From Axinella damicornis (lineage: Eukaryota > Porifera > Demospongiae > Axinellida > Axinellidae): a stretch of DNA of 64,000 nt. Below the pieces are notes generated by a model. It did no database searches. It saw nothing but the letters and a program-made list of their open reading frames with translations, and had not been told where the DNA came from. Positions 17,015 through 27,163 of this stretch are shown in pieces; within the stretch, counting starts at the first letter, position 1, and each line of letters begins with the position of its first letter. The stretch lies in the NCBI GenBank assembly GCA_963931865.1, contig OZ007511.1, positions 8,488,344 to 8,552,343 of the forward strand, in the 5' to 3' direction. The translations under genes and the position numbers were made by a program.

Positions 17015-17104
17015 GCGACTTTCGTGGTTCCGCCACTGTTCCGTGTTTTAGACCGCAGTTCCGTTCCGTTCCGTTCCGCTCCGTTCCGTGAAATAGACCC
17101 GGCC
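17015..17104 (-). repeat. 3' terminal inverted repeat of the Mutator-like element
   Basis: The inverse of 11895-11984 with few mismatches. The terminal ten bases differ at three positions between the two ends. Confidence 0.9.
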
Positions 17105-17439
17105 ACCTTTTGTCCTGCTGTCCCGGAAATTATTGGAGCGAGCCTGAGCGAGCCCCACATAGACGAGTTTGCTGTAAATTTTCTATATCGCACGTCGTGC
17201 CGTAAATCACTCCTGCTCGTATTTTGTGTGTTCTAGCTTGCGTCATGCGTTATTTCCAAACTGAATCCACTATCGATCATGATGTCGCGGAGACTGTCCT
17301 GAGACGCGAACTATGAACAGTCTACCTCAACAAGGCCTTGCAAGGATGGATACTATAGCGGGGCGGTGAGTGACTAAAGCATTTCATGAAGACGGGGAGA
17401 GCGCTTCAAGCCATATAAATGATGTCCTGCATGCAGAGC

Positions 17440-18125
17440 ATGCAGCATGATAACTAGCTATAAACCATCACGGTGTGATGTGCCTGTTAGATCGCCAGAG
17501 GATGGGAAGTTGACTGGCCTGTACTCGGTAACATTCACTGTGGCCAGTCATGACACAGATCTGACTTCAGCAGAGAACGAGGAAGCCAAAGACAGAGACC
17601 GCTCCTGGACCTACCTGCCCGACTGCTTCAACGCTGTGAAGTGCACGAGTATATTTTTAGTGTCATAATTTCTGGTGTGATCTGTGTCCTTAAGTTGTGC
17701 TATGCTCTCCGTCAGACTCACGTTCTGATGACATGCACATGCAACTGCTCCATGCACATTTCACCACATGCAACTGCATGCTCCATGCACATTCAGCACA
17801 TGCAACTGCTCCATGCACATTCAGCACCTGCACGTACTCGCTCAGGCTCGCCCCACAATGTTCTGCATTCGTCTAGTGCACGTGGCCTAGGCGTTTACTA
17901 CGTACGTACAAGTCTGTCTGACAAACTACTACCTGCAGACCAGTTGGTCAGAACGGTTAGAACCGGTGTCCAAGAATTAAGGCCATGCAAGTGGCATCCC
18001 AATTGGAAGCGCTGTAATGTGTCCTCAAGCAGAAAGGGAGCCTCTTTCGTCCGATGTAAATTCTCTCCTAGGAATGCTGCTGTGCAGTGGATCAAAATTG
18101 TCCTGCACAAGACAGCAAAATAAGT
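17440..18125 (+). other. unrecognised stretch with possible exon and 29-bp repeats
   Basis: An open segment at 17447-17645 reads as ordinary protein (for example TGLYSVTFTVASHDTD), but no family, start or splice partner was identified. Between 17740 and 17835 a unit of about 29 bp containing CAACTGCTCCATGCACATT is repeated roughly three times. A second open segment ends at 18123. There is too little evidence to call a gene. Confidence 0.3.
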
Positions 18126-19420
18126 GAAATTTTCCTGCATATACAAAACTCAGGGTTGGGAAGTATTTTTTAAATTATGATGTTGTGCAATACTGCATGA
18201 TTGTACTGTTAGATCCATTGGTTGTGTGCTTGTGAGCTGTGTCAATTGTCGGTTGTCAGTAGTATTCCCTTTGCTTTGTTAAATCAGTGTGCTAGCTCAG
18301 TACTCTCAGTCTTGTACTCTAATGCACGTAGTTTGTTGCCTAAAATGGACAATCTTGCTGACGAATGTGCTGTGCATTACCTTGATATTGTCTGCATCAC
18401 GGCAACCTGGCTTGACCAGTCAATTTCAGATGGGGAAATTGCACTTGATGGGTACTCAGTTATCCACCTTGGTAGGAACAGACATGGTGGAGGCATTTTA
18501 TTGTTTGTCAAATCGTTGCAATTAATTATTGACTCTTTTTTACTTACCCATGCAAGGTGTACCCTATCCCACTCACACTACTCCGGCTGGTAGACCCACG
18601 CATATTGATCTTGTATTTTTGTCAGCACCTTACAATCTTTATAATTGTTCTGTTGTACCTCCACTTGCCTCTTCTGACCACAATGGAATCCATCTTACCT
18701 TAATTGTCATTTCTTGGTTCTATCCAACCTACTGCTAGTTATATACCCCTAGAAAAGTCTGGCTTTATAGCCAGGCACCGGCAGGCAAACTTTAGCTAAT
18801 CATAATATGCTGCAGAGTTGCTAGATGCCTTTGACTGGTCCATACTACAGTGTAGCTAGTGGCAATGTCAATGACTGTTGGAGGCTGTGGCACTCAGCCT
18901 TTCTTGAATATCATGGAGGAGTGCATTTCTAGTAGGAAACAGATACCTACAAAAAGAAATCACCCCTGGTTTAGTTCATCCATTCTAAGAGCTTCTAGGA
19001 ACCGCAACTGCTTCCACAAACTTGCCTCCAGATCTATTTCGGATTCCCATTGGAAGAACTATCGGTTCTGGAGGAACAGGTTGACATCACTTCTGCGTGC
19101 CTCCAAGAAAAAATATTTCAACGCTCATCTCAATAACACGTCATAAACGGTATGTTGATGACTGGAATAACGGGCACCACTGATCAAGAACAATGTCCCA
19201 CTGATTTTGTTGTACTGATGACATATGTAGTAGAAATCTAATGGTCCAGATGAAGCTAGTGTCACTTCGAACGCTAAAGTCCTGTACATGTGCAGCCAGC
19301 AGTTTTCTGGCCACATTAAGATGCTATTCAATCTATTAATCCATTCAGGCCAAATTCCAGCAGCATGGAAAGTGTCTATAGCTAATGTAACCTAAGTCCA
19401 CTGGTAATGGGACTCCCAGT

Positions 19421-19908
19421 TAGGCCTTGACAAATTATGCTAGCATAATTTTAATAGGTACTCAAGAGCATAAGGGAATTATAATAGGCATAAATATTCA
19501 GACCTGTGAGAATAATAGGCTACACTTACTTGCTCAGACTCACAGACCTGCAGGACTATCTCGCAAAGCCACACCCTCACACTAAACATTAGCATGCAAA
19601 CTGATTCTTATACTGGTTCAGCCATCCTCTGCAGCAGTAGAGCGAATGATTTCCATCTTGCAAAACTCCTTTACCAATATATCAACAATTAACAGTCATC
19701 CCTAGAGAAATAATTATGCTCCTGTACAATGTATATATGCTGCTGTACAAGAACGCTGAGTGGATAGTACAAAGAATATAGTGTTGACAAATTATGCTAG
19801 CATAATTTTGAGAATAATAGGACAACTTCAAAGCATAATAGGCATTAATGCTGAGAATAGGGGAATAGAATAATAGGGCGGAAAAAAAGCATAATTTGTC
19901 GAGGCCTA
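19421..19908. mobile_element. 488-bp hAT-type MITE, 8-bp TSD
   Basis: Termini TAGGCCTTGACAAATTATGC and the inverse of TAGGCCTCGACAAATTATGC, flanked by a perfect 8-bp duplication CTCCCAGT (19413-19420 and 19909-19916). Removing the element and one duplicate restores the LINE frame across the junction (NGTPSGYRPIISLL). The motif ACAAATTATGCTAGCATAATTT recurs inside near 19790. An 8-bp duplication and these termini fit the hAT superfamily. It has no coding capacity. Confidence 0.93.
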
Positions 19909-20100
19909 CTCCCAGTGGTTACAGACCAATAATTTCACTCCTGTCAGTACCGAGTAAGGAACTTGAAAAGCATATCTCACAACTTCTATTGAAACATCAG
20001 TTGCCTCCCATAACCCACTCTCTCTACATCAATTAATGGGGATTTCAAAGTACCAATAGCTGTATATATAGCATTGATCCATATCACAGACCACTGGCTA

Positions 20101-20237
20101 TTAGGATGGGCTCTGAGCCCTAATTAAAGAAACGAGGTGACATAGCTATAGATTAGTGCTGGGATATATAGTACCATCCAGTCTGTTGTTTTGGGGCTCA
20201 GCCCCCCCCCCCCCCCCCCCCCCCATCTCCGCCCCTG
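20101..20237. mobile_element. fragment of the CAGGGGCGGA element with 23-C tract
   Basis: Ends in CCATCTCCGCCCCTG, the inverse of the CAGGGGCGGAGA terminus seen at 254. It replaces about 120 bp of the LINE that the copy at 1-253 still has. A run of 23 C (20202-20224) lies next to the terminus. The left boundary is uncertain. Confidence 0.6.
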
Positions 20238-20655
20238 TTTGCTGCTGATCTTTTGGACCGTAAAAACGGGTCGTTCTCAATGGTGTATGTTCAGAGCCTT
20301 CTGCAGTTGTTGTGTCAAGTGTTCCACAGGGATCGGCCCCTTAAATTGTTGTTCCTAATCTATTTCGACGGCATCACACAAGAGAGGGTATCACTAGGCT
20401 CCTTCATGGACTTATATGCTGATGATCTCCTCCTTTACTGTATTATTCATGACCAAAGAATCCTCTGCAACTTGACATAGATAAGTTGGCGGACTGGGTT
20501 GATATGAACCACGTGACAAATGAATAAATGCTGCTAAGTGTAAAGTGTTGATCATCTCACATACATGTAGGAGAGTGCGCTCTGCCCCTCAAGTATGTCT
20601 CTCCCTTCACAGTCAACCCCTTGCTCACGTGGAGAATTACAAATATCTCCCTTAA

Positions 20656-21153
20656 CCCTTTAACCACGGAATTCTTCCCACCAAGACAACACATTTTCAT
20701 GCATGCAGCGCACACCACTTTCGTAGGTACTCCTCTCCCACAGCATTCGCTCCTCAGCGGCCAAACTTGGTGGGGCCCACACACATGGAGAGACCCCTCT
20801 AGCAATACTGTTAATGATATTCATGACCCCCACAAGCCCAGCAATTGGAGGTCAAAGGTGGATGTGAGCTGGATTTTCGCCCAGCATTTCCCTAAACTTG
20901 GACCAGATCTGACTGATGGCACACCTTACACCACCAATTTGCATGTTATCTTGAGGCCCTGGGCGGGGTCTATGAATATCATTAAAATCACAAATTCTCG
21001 GGTCAATGAATCTCATTAAAATCAATAACACCCACGACTCAAAGTTGTCCCTAGGCCCTCTGAAGCCTTTTTGGTCTCTTTTTGGACTGACGAGTAGCCC
21101 TACAAGTGCATAGGTCTAAATGACGTCTATAGACGTCAATGGGGCTTAAAGGG
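20656..21153. mobile_element. 498-bp TTAA-type (piggyBac-like) MITE, copy 1
   Basis: Flanked by TTAA on both sides (20652-20655 and 21154-21157) with termini CCCTTTAACC and CTTAAAGGG. It interrupts the LINE just after the VENYKYL motif. A second copy of exactly the same length lies inverted at 33532-34029. Both carry the palindrome GACGTCTATAGACGTC near one end. It is non-coding. Confidence 0.88.
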
Positions 21154-21350
21154 TTAATTGGTCTACAGTATCTGTTCAAGAGCAAGACATATATATAATC
21201 GGCCTAGCTACTCATTAATTTGCCCCTCATTCTAACTCCTTCGCACTTTACAGTTCCCTTGTGTGTCCTCATATCTGGAATATACCTGTGCCATGTGGGA
21301 TATAGCGAAGGAACACAATCAGTTCAAATGAAAAACTCAAACTTTTCTAT

Positions 21351-22241
21351 AGATCCAACATGTATAAGGTTGCCACAGAAACCATGAAGGTTCATTCACA
21401 CCGATGTAACCATATATACTAGCCGAAAGTGCAGGAATTCAACTTGCTTTAGAAGTTAGCCATCTTGGACTTCAGACTTATGGCTGCTTGCATAATAATG
21501 AAGTCCTTCCTTGTAATACAATGCTATTCAGATAATGCACACACACACCGCCAGGGGGGTTGGCAATAGACTGAATATTGGCTAATTCTGGCAGAGATCT
21601 CCTCATGTTGTGTTTCATGATCAGTAGCTAGGTATAAGCGCATGTAGCTACCAATGCCATAATGACCGCTGCAGGACTCCATGCAGCACAAGGCTCAGCT
21701 TCAACCATTTGTATTAACATTTGCTCACCAAACGTTTTTTGGTACTCAATTGTACAATGTCATGTACCTAGCACTATTTATCATTATATGGGCTCCTGCC
21801 CCTATCAGCCAGCACTGTAAATGAATTTTGTAAACATTATATAGTAGATACAACTTGCAATCATGCTACTGTTGTGGCTACCATGGACTATTGTTGTTAC
21901 CCCCAGGCTAGCTACTGGTACTGCTGTGATTCAGTTATCGCCAGCATGTGCCAAATAGTGCAGCCACACTACCTGTAGCTAAATGACAACAGACGTGCAT
22001 GATAATGTGTGAGAAAAGTCTTAGCAGTGTACTCATCATAAACCAGGAAGTACGGTGATGGACACGCATGCGCATTCAGAACTTGCCCCTGGACCTAGCA
22101 TTGCCCTAGCTACTTCCTGCATGCCGGACTAATAACAACTTCGTTTGCAACTCGTGACGCATCGGCAACTGTATACAAAAGCTTCGCACCCTGGCATTAT
22201 ATCAGACGTCGGTCCCATTTAACATCGCGGACCGAGGCGAT
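21351..22241. other. intergenic, no feature recognised
   Basis: AT-rich sequence between the LINE remnant and the peroxiredoxin-like gene. Its last few hundred bases must contain that gene's promoter; no core element was identified. Confidence 0.5.
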
Positions 22242-24599
22242 ATGGATGAGCAGCAGCAAATATTTGTTGACAAGACTCAAAAAATGACCGGCGTGCTGAA
22301 GCTTGCAGTGGATGCGAGTGCCGAACAGTACGAAGATGTCGGAGCACTGCAATTCTCTCGTAATTCGGGATCGCCTGAAAAAGGAATTCGTCGCCTGATG
22401 GAGCCTGTCTGGCAAGCCTATCACGATTGGTTTGTTTCGATCGGGGTAAAGTCGCGGGGTGAAGCGGAGCAGCTGTGGAAGAGTTTCGAACCGGACGAAG
22501 ATGTGCAGTGCTGTGTGCAGGAGCTACTACACGCGGAAGAGGTGTACAATGCATTCACCAAAAAGGTTGACGTGGAAATCCAACAGCACGAAAATACGGT
22601 GCGTTATAACACATTAATGGCAGGAAGTACATACTTTTAGGTACCTGAAAAGCGAAGCAATTATTATGTTTTGCTGTTTATAACTGAATAGCTAACTACA
22701 TGTACCTGAGTTACAATAAAACCATGCATGCACGCAAGCTGTTTGTACACTGGTTTGCTCACTGTGAAAAAGTGACGTTTATGAAGCTCTGCTCTGGTTG
22801 CTACCGATAGTACTGGTGGACTTCACTGCTTGATTTGGCTATAGCTTGCTATGTGTGTAAAAATGCCCAGACTACAACTTTGTACTGCAATGCAGCATGT
22901 GAAGTGTTGGTTTGTTTGAAGTGATCATGACTTTCAAGTTGGAACCATCCTTGAAAGAAGTGTAACATTAGTTGAGTGTGCAAACTTCTATAGCTAGACC
23001 ATTCAGTGCCTGGAAGGGTTGTAGCTACCATCACAAGTCAGACACATTACAAAGTGCAAAGCTGCACTTGTAGCTATAGCTAGCTACAAAGCTGACTTGT
23101 TGAGGGAATGATCAAAGCATCAAAGGGGATAACCAAGCTAAATAGAAGACATGTAAGTAGAGTACACATGCAAACCCCATATTCATCCACAGTTGCTGAC
23201 TCTGAGTACACATGACCTAACTAGCTATAGTTAGCTACGTAGGAAATACACTGTGAGAGACTGACTATACTTACACCTATACTATACTTACACCTATGTG
23301 TATGAATGAGTGTGAATTACACCTACAGTGTATGTGCAGAACTAGCTAAGGATTTCAGTTGCATAGTTGACGTAATGGGATGCGCTTGCTGATCATAACC
23401 ATCACGTGTGCAATACTCACAGCTCACCACTGCAAGCTTGTCATGGGATGACAAATGTATTGTTAGTTCAACAATGTAGCTAGTTTCCACAGTGCACATA
23501 ATAAACGCTTAGCTAGCACATATCACGAAATCCTCGCTTAGTGACCAAACCCAACCATGATGTTTTGCAGTGGCACATTCCACAGTGCATGGAGGAGGCA
23601 CTGAGATGCTGGTTAAAATAACCCTTCCCTGTTTATGGTACATGCATGCAAAAGGGAAGGGTTGTTATTGCATCCAAGTCAGTGCCCCCTCCGAACCTAT
23701 ATGCCACTGCAAAGCATCAGTTGCAGCCACAGTGGTTGCAGCTCATAATTATAGTCATGGATTCGTCTGCTGATCATGTGCTATTGCTGTACTAGTACTG
23801 CTGATTGCGTTGATGTGCTGTGCACTTGGTAGATTTCTAATTGAGTTACGGTCAATAGTGTAGTAGTGTACACAGCAGTTTGCTGCATGTGCATCGGTAC
23901 CATAACTCAATTAGAATTTGCAAGGTTAACGCAATCAGCAGTACTCACAACTCACAACTGCAAGCAAGTCATGGGATGACAAATGTATTGTTACTTCAAC
24001 AATACTCATTGTTGATTGCTTCATAATGTGCAGTCAGAAGTGTATGTAGTCTAGCCGCAAGCCCCTATCCACCCGGCCGGTCAAGCGAGTGCGCGGCCGC
24101 ACGCCCGCTTGACCGGCCGGGCAGAGATGGGCTAGCAGGGGCGGATCCAGGAAAATTTTTAAGGGGGGGCTATATCATCCGGCCACAGGCGAAGCTATTC
24201 AGTGCAGTGGTGAACAGAGGCGCAAAGCGCGGAAAACTTCTTTCACCGTCATTTTCCAGTTGTCTAGATGGGCTCTCGTAGCACCTTCGTGCTTTTTGCA
24301 CTGCTTTCTGGTTTCTGTGTTGTCCGTGAACATCTCACTCTCGACGTGGAAAGGTAATTGTGACTAGTCGCGAAAGTCAGAGTCCGATGAAGATTCGTCG
24401 TGCACGTACCACGATCCGTAGTCTGACGTGAGAACCGTTTTCGTCCCCAAGATGAGTTGACTCTGTATCTGATTCATTCTGACCGTCACAAGCTGTTTAC
24501 TGTCAGAAAAAGTCCAGCAGTGAGCTTCGTTTCAACTTGCTGCTGCTGTTTCCAACACTGTAAGTCAGGTCCACGTGTGAACAAGGGGCGTGGTGAGAA

Positions 24600-24630
<31 letters not shown>

Positions 24631-25586
24631 CTAGCCCCATGGATCCGCCCCTGGCTAGTGGCTAGACTGAAGTGTATGTAAAGGACACGAGCAGTAACTT
24701 GACTAACTTGCAGCAGAAGAATACTTTAATAGACTCACAGATGACCATTATAATTGGACGCTAAGACCCCAGATATATAGAACACACTGACAAGAACAAG
24801 AACTCTGCTTTTAGCTATACTGTTCCACCTAGCAAAATGGCACTGGATCATGTCGAACATATTCTCACCGGAGAACCTGAATCTAGCAATGGCTGAATTA
24901 ATATTGTCTAGCTCATCATCAGATGGCAACATTAACGCAGTCAGCTAGCCTGCTACTTACTTTTTTTCAGATTTTATACCTATTATGGTTCTCATTTACA
25001 GCTTGTTCCTGAAGACCCTTTAATTGTGGGATCAACTCTACCAAGCGACATCTGTCTGACTGATCTCAGTTCAGGAAAATCCGTCAGCCTGGAGAGCTTT
25101 TGGAGCCAGTCTTCCTACACCCTCTTCATTTTGGAGCGTCACTATGCCTGACCCCCATGCATGGGTCATAGCCGGGCTGTTGAGAGCAACTTGGGGAAGT
25201 TTCAACAGCTTGGGTGTCAGGTTGTTATCATTGCAAATGGGACAAAGGAAGAAGGGATGGTGTGGCAGAAGGAACATCGTTACAATTTTCCTACACTGAC
25301 CGATCCCAAGTGGCTACTGTATCGTAAGCTTGGCCTGCGACGTTACGTAGACTTTCTGACAACGGAGGTCGTGATTGCGTATGGTGAGGGAATGGTTGGG
25401 GGAGTTCCACTTCCTAAGCTGACTTATGATGATGATGACTTGTGCATAATGGGAGGAGATTTCATTGTCCAGAAAGATGGAAAGCTTGTGTATGCTTTGA
25501 AACAGCAAACAATCAACCAGCGACCGACTGTTGAGGAGCTGTTGTTATTTCTTCAGCAACAAGCAGGCCACAACCTACATGACTAA
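22242..25586 (+). CDS. peroxiredoxin-like protein, candidate selenoprotein (UxxC), 313 aa
   Basis: Exon 1 is 22242-22598 and exon 2 is 25002-25586, a phase 0 junction. Exon 1 encodes 119 mostly helical residues of unknown role. Exon 2 encodes a thioredoxin-fold domain of the AhpC/TSA-like (PRXL2/AAED1-type) family: a beta-strand YTLFILERHYA, the redox motif, GCQVVIIANG and FPTLTDPKWLLYRKLGL. At 25149-25151 the codon at the first redox position (residue 169) is TGA, followed by Pro-Pro-Cys172, so the motif reads UPPC if TGA is selenocysteine. The frame is otherwise open to TAA. Relatives usually have CxxC here. No clear SECIS element was found by eye in the next kilobase, so decay remains possible. 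The intron carries nested transposons. Likely role: thiol-based antioxidant or reductase, inferred. Confidence 0.68.
23567..23713. mobile_element. foldback element with AACCCTTCCC arms
   Basis: Outer arms GCAGTGGCA and TGCCACTGC, then GGAGGAGGCACTGA against TCAGTGCCCCCTCC, then ATAACCCTTCCC against GGGAAGGGTTGTTAT. It is an imperfect hairpin with no clear target duplication, in the intron of the peroxiredoxin-like gene. Confidence 0.65.
23797..23945. mobile_element. foldback element with AGTACTGCTGATTGCGTT arms
   Basis: Arms AGTACTGCTGATTGCGTT and AACGCAATCAGCAGTACT, with an inner pair TTCTAATTGAGTTA and its inverse. The flanks at 23395-23475 and 23945-24010 are themselves diverged direct repeats (GTCATGGGATGACAAATG in both). 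Confidence 0.7.
24136..24653. mobile_element. 518-bp MITE (CAGGGGCGGATCC family), 5-bp TSD
   Basis: Termini CAGGGGCGGATCCAGG and ATGGATCCGCCCCTG, flanked by GCTAG (24131-24135 and 24654-24658). Comparison with the uninterrupted sister host element at 42071-42510 shows GGGGCTAGCGGCTAGACT there, so the second GCTAG is a true 5-bp duplication. A 31-G run at 24600-24630 adjoins the right terminus. Related to 38757-39146. Confidence 0.88.
24600..24630. repeat. poly-G tract (31)
   Basis: A homopolymer at the right end of the 24136-24653 MITE, where the left end has only a 7-G run (24163-24169), suggesting local expansion. Confidence 0.95.
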
Positions 25587-27163
25587 AAGTGTAATTACCA
25601 CTATCAGTTGATCGAACACATATTGATATAGCTAGCCATTAGTTCAGACTTATTTGTTGAGTACACATCAATCATTGAGTTACTAGGTTGGAATCTTGAA
25701 AGTTTATATGATGCCTGCAGTGTAAAATCTTTGTAAAGGATGATTGCTGGCTGATGAAAACACTTTTATGATTCTATTTTGCCATCTTGTATCATGTACA
25801 GTAGCTAAATTCAATGAAATCATATTAGCTATAGACAGCAAAATGGTGTTGGGCACACGTAACCAACTATACAGTTATATACATCAAACGCTATTCGGTG
25901 TATATAGCTATATATATAGTTGCTGCTGCCTAGCTAGCATCCAATGCTGAAATGCAAATCATAATGGAAAGTGACCTGCATGGAATGATACTCAATGAGT
26001 TCAGTGCTACACGACGTTAATTTAGTGAAATTGGTGAGAATGGACTTATAAAGCTAGCTGCAGTACTGTATTGCATGTGCAAAACTTATAGCGATTCATG
26101 CAGTGCATGGTGGTATTGGAACAGTCTTTGCATGCAATTTGAAGGGTTTACATTAACAAACTGTGCACAAAATGTCATGATACAAGTTCAGTGGGAAAAG
26201 TCATCTTACATGGTGCCAAAGTATTTATTGTACGTTGGCATTCATACGTAACCAGAAGCCAGGTATTAATATTGATGCCCCTACCTTCCGTATAAGGCCA
26301 TAGGTAGTGGCTTCTGTGGCTTGCTGTTACAATGTACAGGAAGCACTTGGACAATTGCGTGTGCACATAAATATGTACTTCACGTGCAAAGAGTTAAAGG
26401 GGGCAACATACTACAGGACTGGTGACAGGGCATATTAGATCTCCCTCTCTCTTTGTCACCCCAATTATTGCAACCTATACATCACTCTGAGTAGTTTCAC
26501 TTCACCATCCTTTACTAGCTAAACCGTGAATAGCGTGAATAATTCCAGCTATATAGTAAAACTTGACACAGTTGATAGCTACACATAGCCATAATCACTG
26601 TGGTCAATTACAAGTGGTTGACTAATTAAAGTCTCAGATTTTAACTGTTGCTTCACAGGCAAAAGTGTTTCTTTAAATCATCCCTATAGCTCCTCGCCTT
26701 GAGACACCAACTAAAGGCTGAAAGAACATATGGAAGGAAAAAATAAGCATGCACTTTGCTTTACTCCGTCCCAGCTACTTTTGTTAGACGAAAGGATCGA
26801 GTTAGACAAATCGGTTGGGATAAAAGAAACATGCTGAATTTGATGGTATGTGCATGCATCTAAATGCTAATACGTAGCAGCGATATGACTTCATGTGAGT
26901 ACCATGCACCACCACCATGTGCACCAGGAACCTCACCATGTCTCAACACTTGGGTGCAGCTAGGGACGAAACAATGCTTTATTACAGGCATATTCCGCAA
27001 TAGTGTGCAGTGATATATATATATCGAAGAGATTGTTTATAAGGCCCAGCTAAGCCTGTGTCTTATATATATGCCTTTTCATCACACAATTGGATGAGCA
27101 ATTGAAAATAAAATGGGACATCTATACATTAGCATCACAGAACGTTCAGTCACACATTCAAAT
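25587..27163. other. 3' flank and intergenic, no gene recognised
   Basis: It contains the 3' untranslated region of the peroxiredoxin-like gene on the left and that of the EXTL2-like gene on the right (converging genes). Several ATGA motifs were inspected as SECIS starts, but none had a convincing long stem and AA loop. No coding region was recognised. Confidence 0.5.

Larger units (their letters stand above)
11895..17104 (+). mobile_element. Mutator-like DNA transposon, 5210 bp
   Basis: It is bounded by inverted terminal repeats of about 90 bp that begin GGTGGGGACTATTTCACGG and GGCCGGGTCTATTTCACGG and continue through a GGAAC-type pentamer array and a shared AACAGTGGCGGAACCACG block. A perfect 9-bp target duplication ACCTTTTGT lies at 11886-11894 and 17105-17113. 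The length, 9-bp duplication and encoded MULE-type transposase agree on the Mutator superfamily. The coding region appears intact with no frameshift or stop found by eye, so the copy could be young or autonomous. Confidence 0.9.
18190..21350 (+). pseudogene. degenerate non-LTR retrotransposon (LINE) with nested insertions
   Basis: Pieces of one LINE polyprotein appear in order across frames: endonuclease motifs LYSNARSLLPKMD and GYSVIHLGRNRHGGGILLFVK, then DLVFLSAPYNL and SSDHNGIHLTL; an RKQIPTKRNHPWFS linker; reverse-transcriptase motifs IPAAWKVS, GYRPIISLLSVPSKELEK, VSSVPQGS and FMDLYADDLLLY (the YADD catalytic box, about 20410-20445); and VENYKYL near 20625. Frameshifts and stops separate them. 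Three DNA transposons split the element at 19421-19908, 20101-20237 and 20656-21153. The domain order resembles CR1/L2-type elements. A fragment of a second copy is at 1-253. Confidence 0.88.
24047..24668. mobile_element. foldback element (TAGTCTAGCC family), interrupted, 10-bp TSD
   Basis: Termini TAGTCTAGCC and GGCTAGACT with GC-rich internal arms (CCCGGCCGGTCAAG and inverse). Flanked by a 10-bp duplication GAAGTGTATG (24037-24046 and 24669-24678). A second element (24136-24653) sits in its right arm. A sister copy is at 42071-42510. Confidence 0.88.

Noticed and set aside
25700..25790. ATGA motifs tested as SECIS starts downstream of the peroxiredoxin-like gene
   Set aside because: None could be given a long second stem with an AA loop and closing GA by eye, so no SECIS is annotated.
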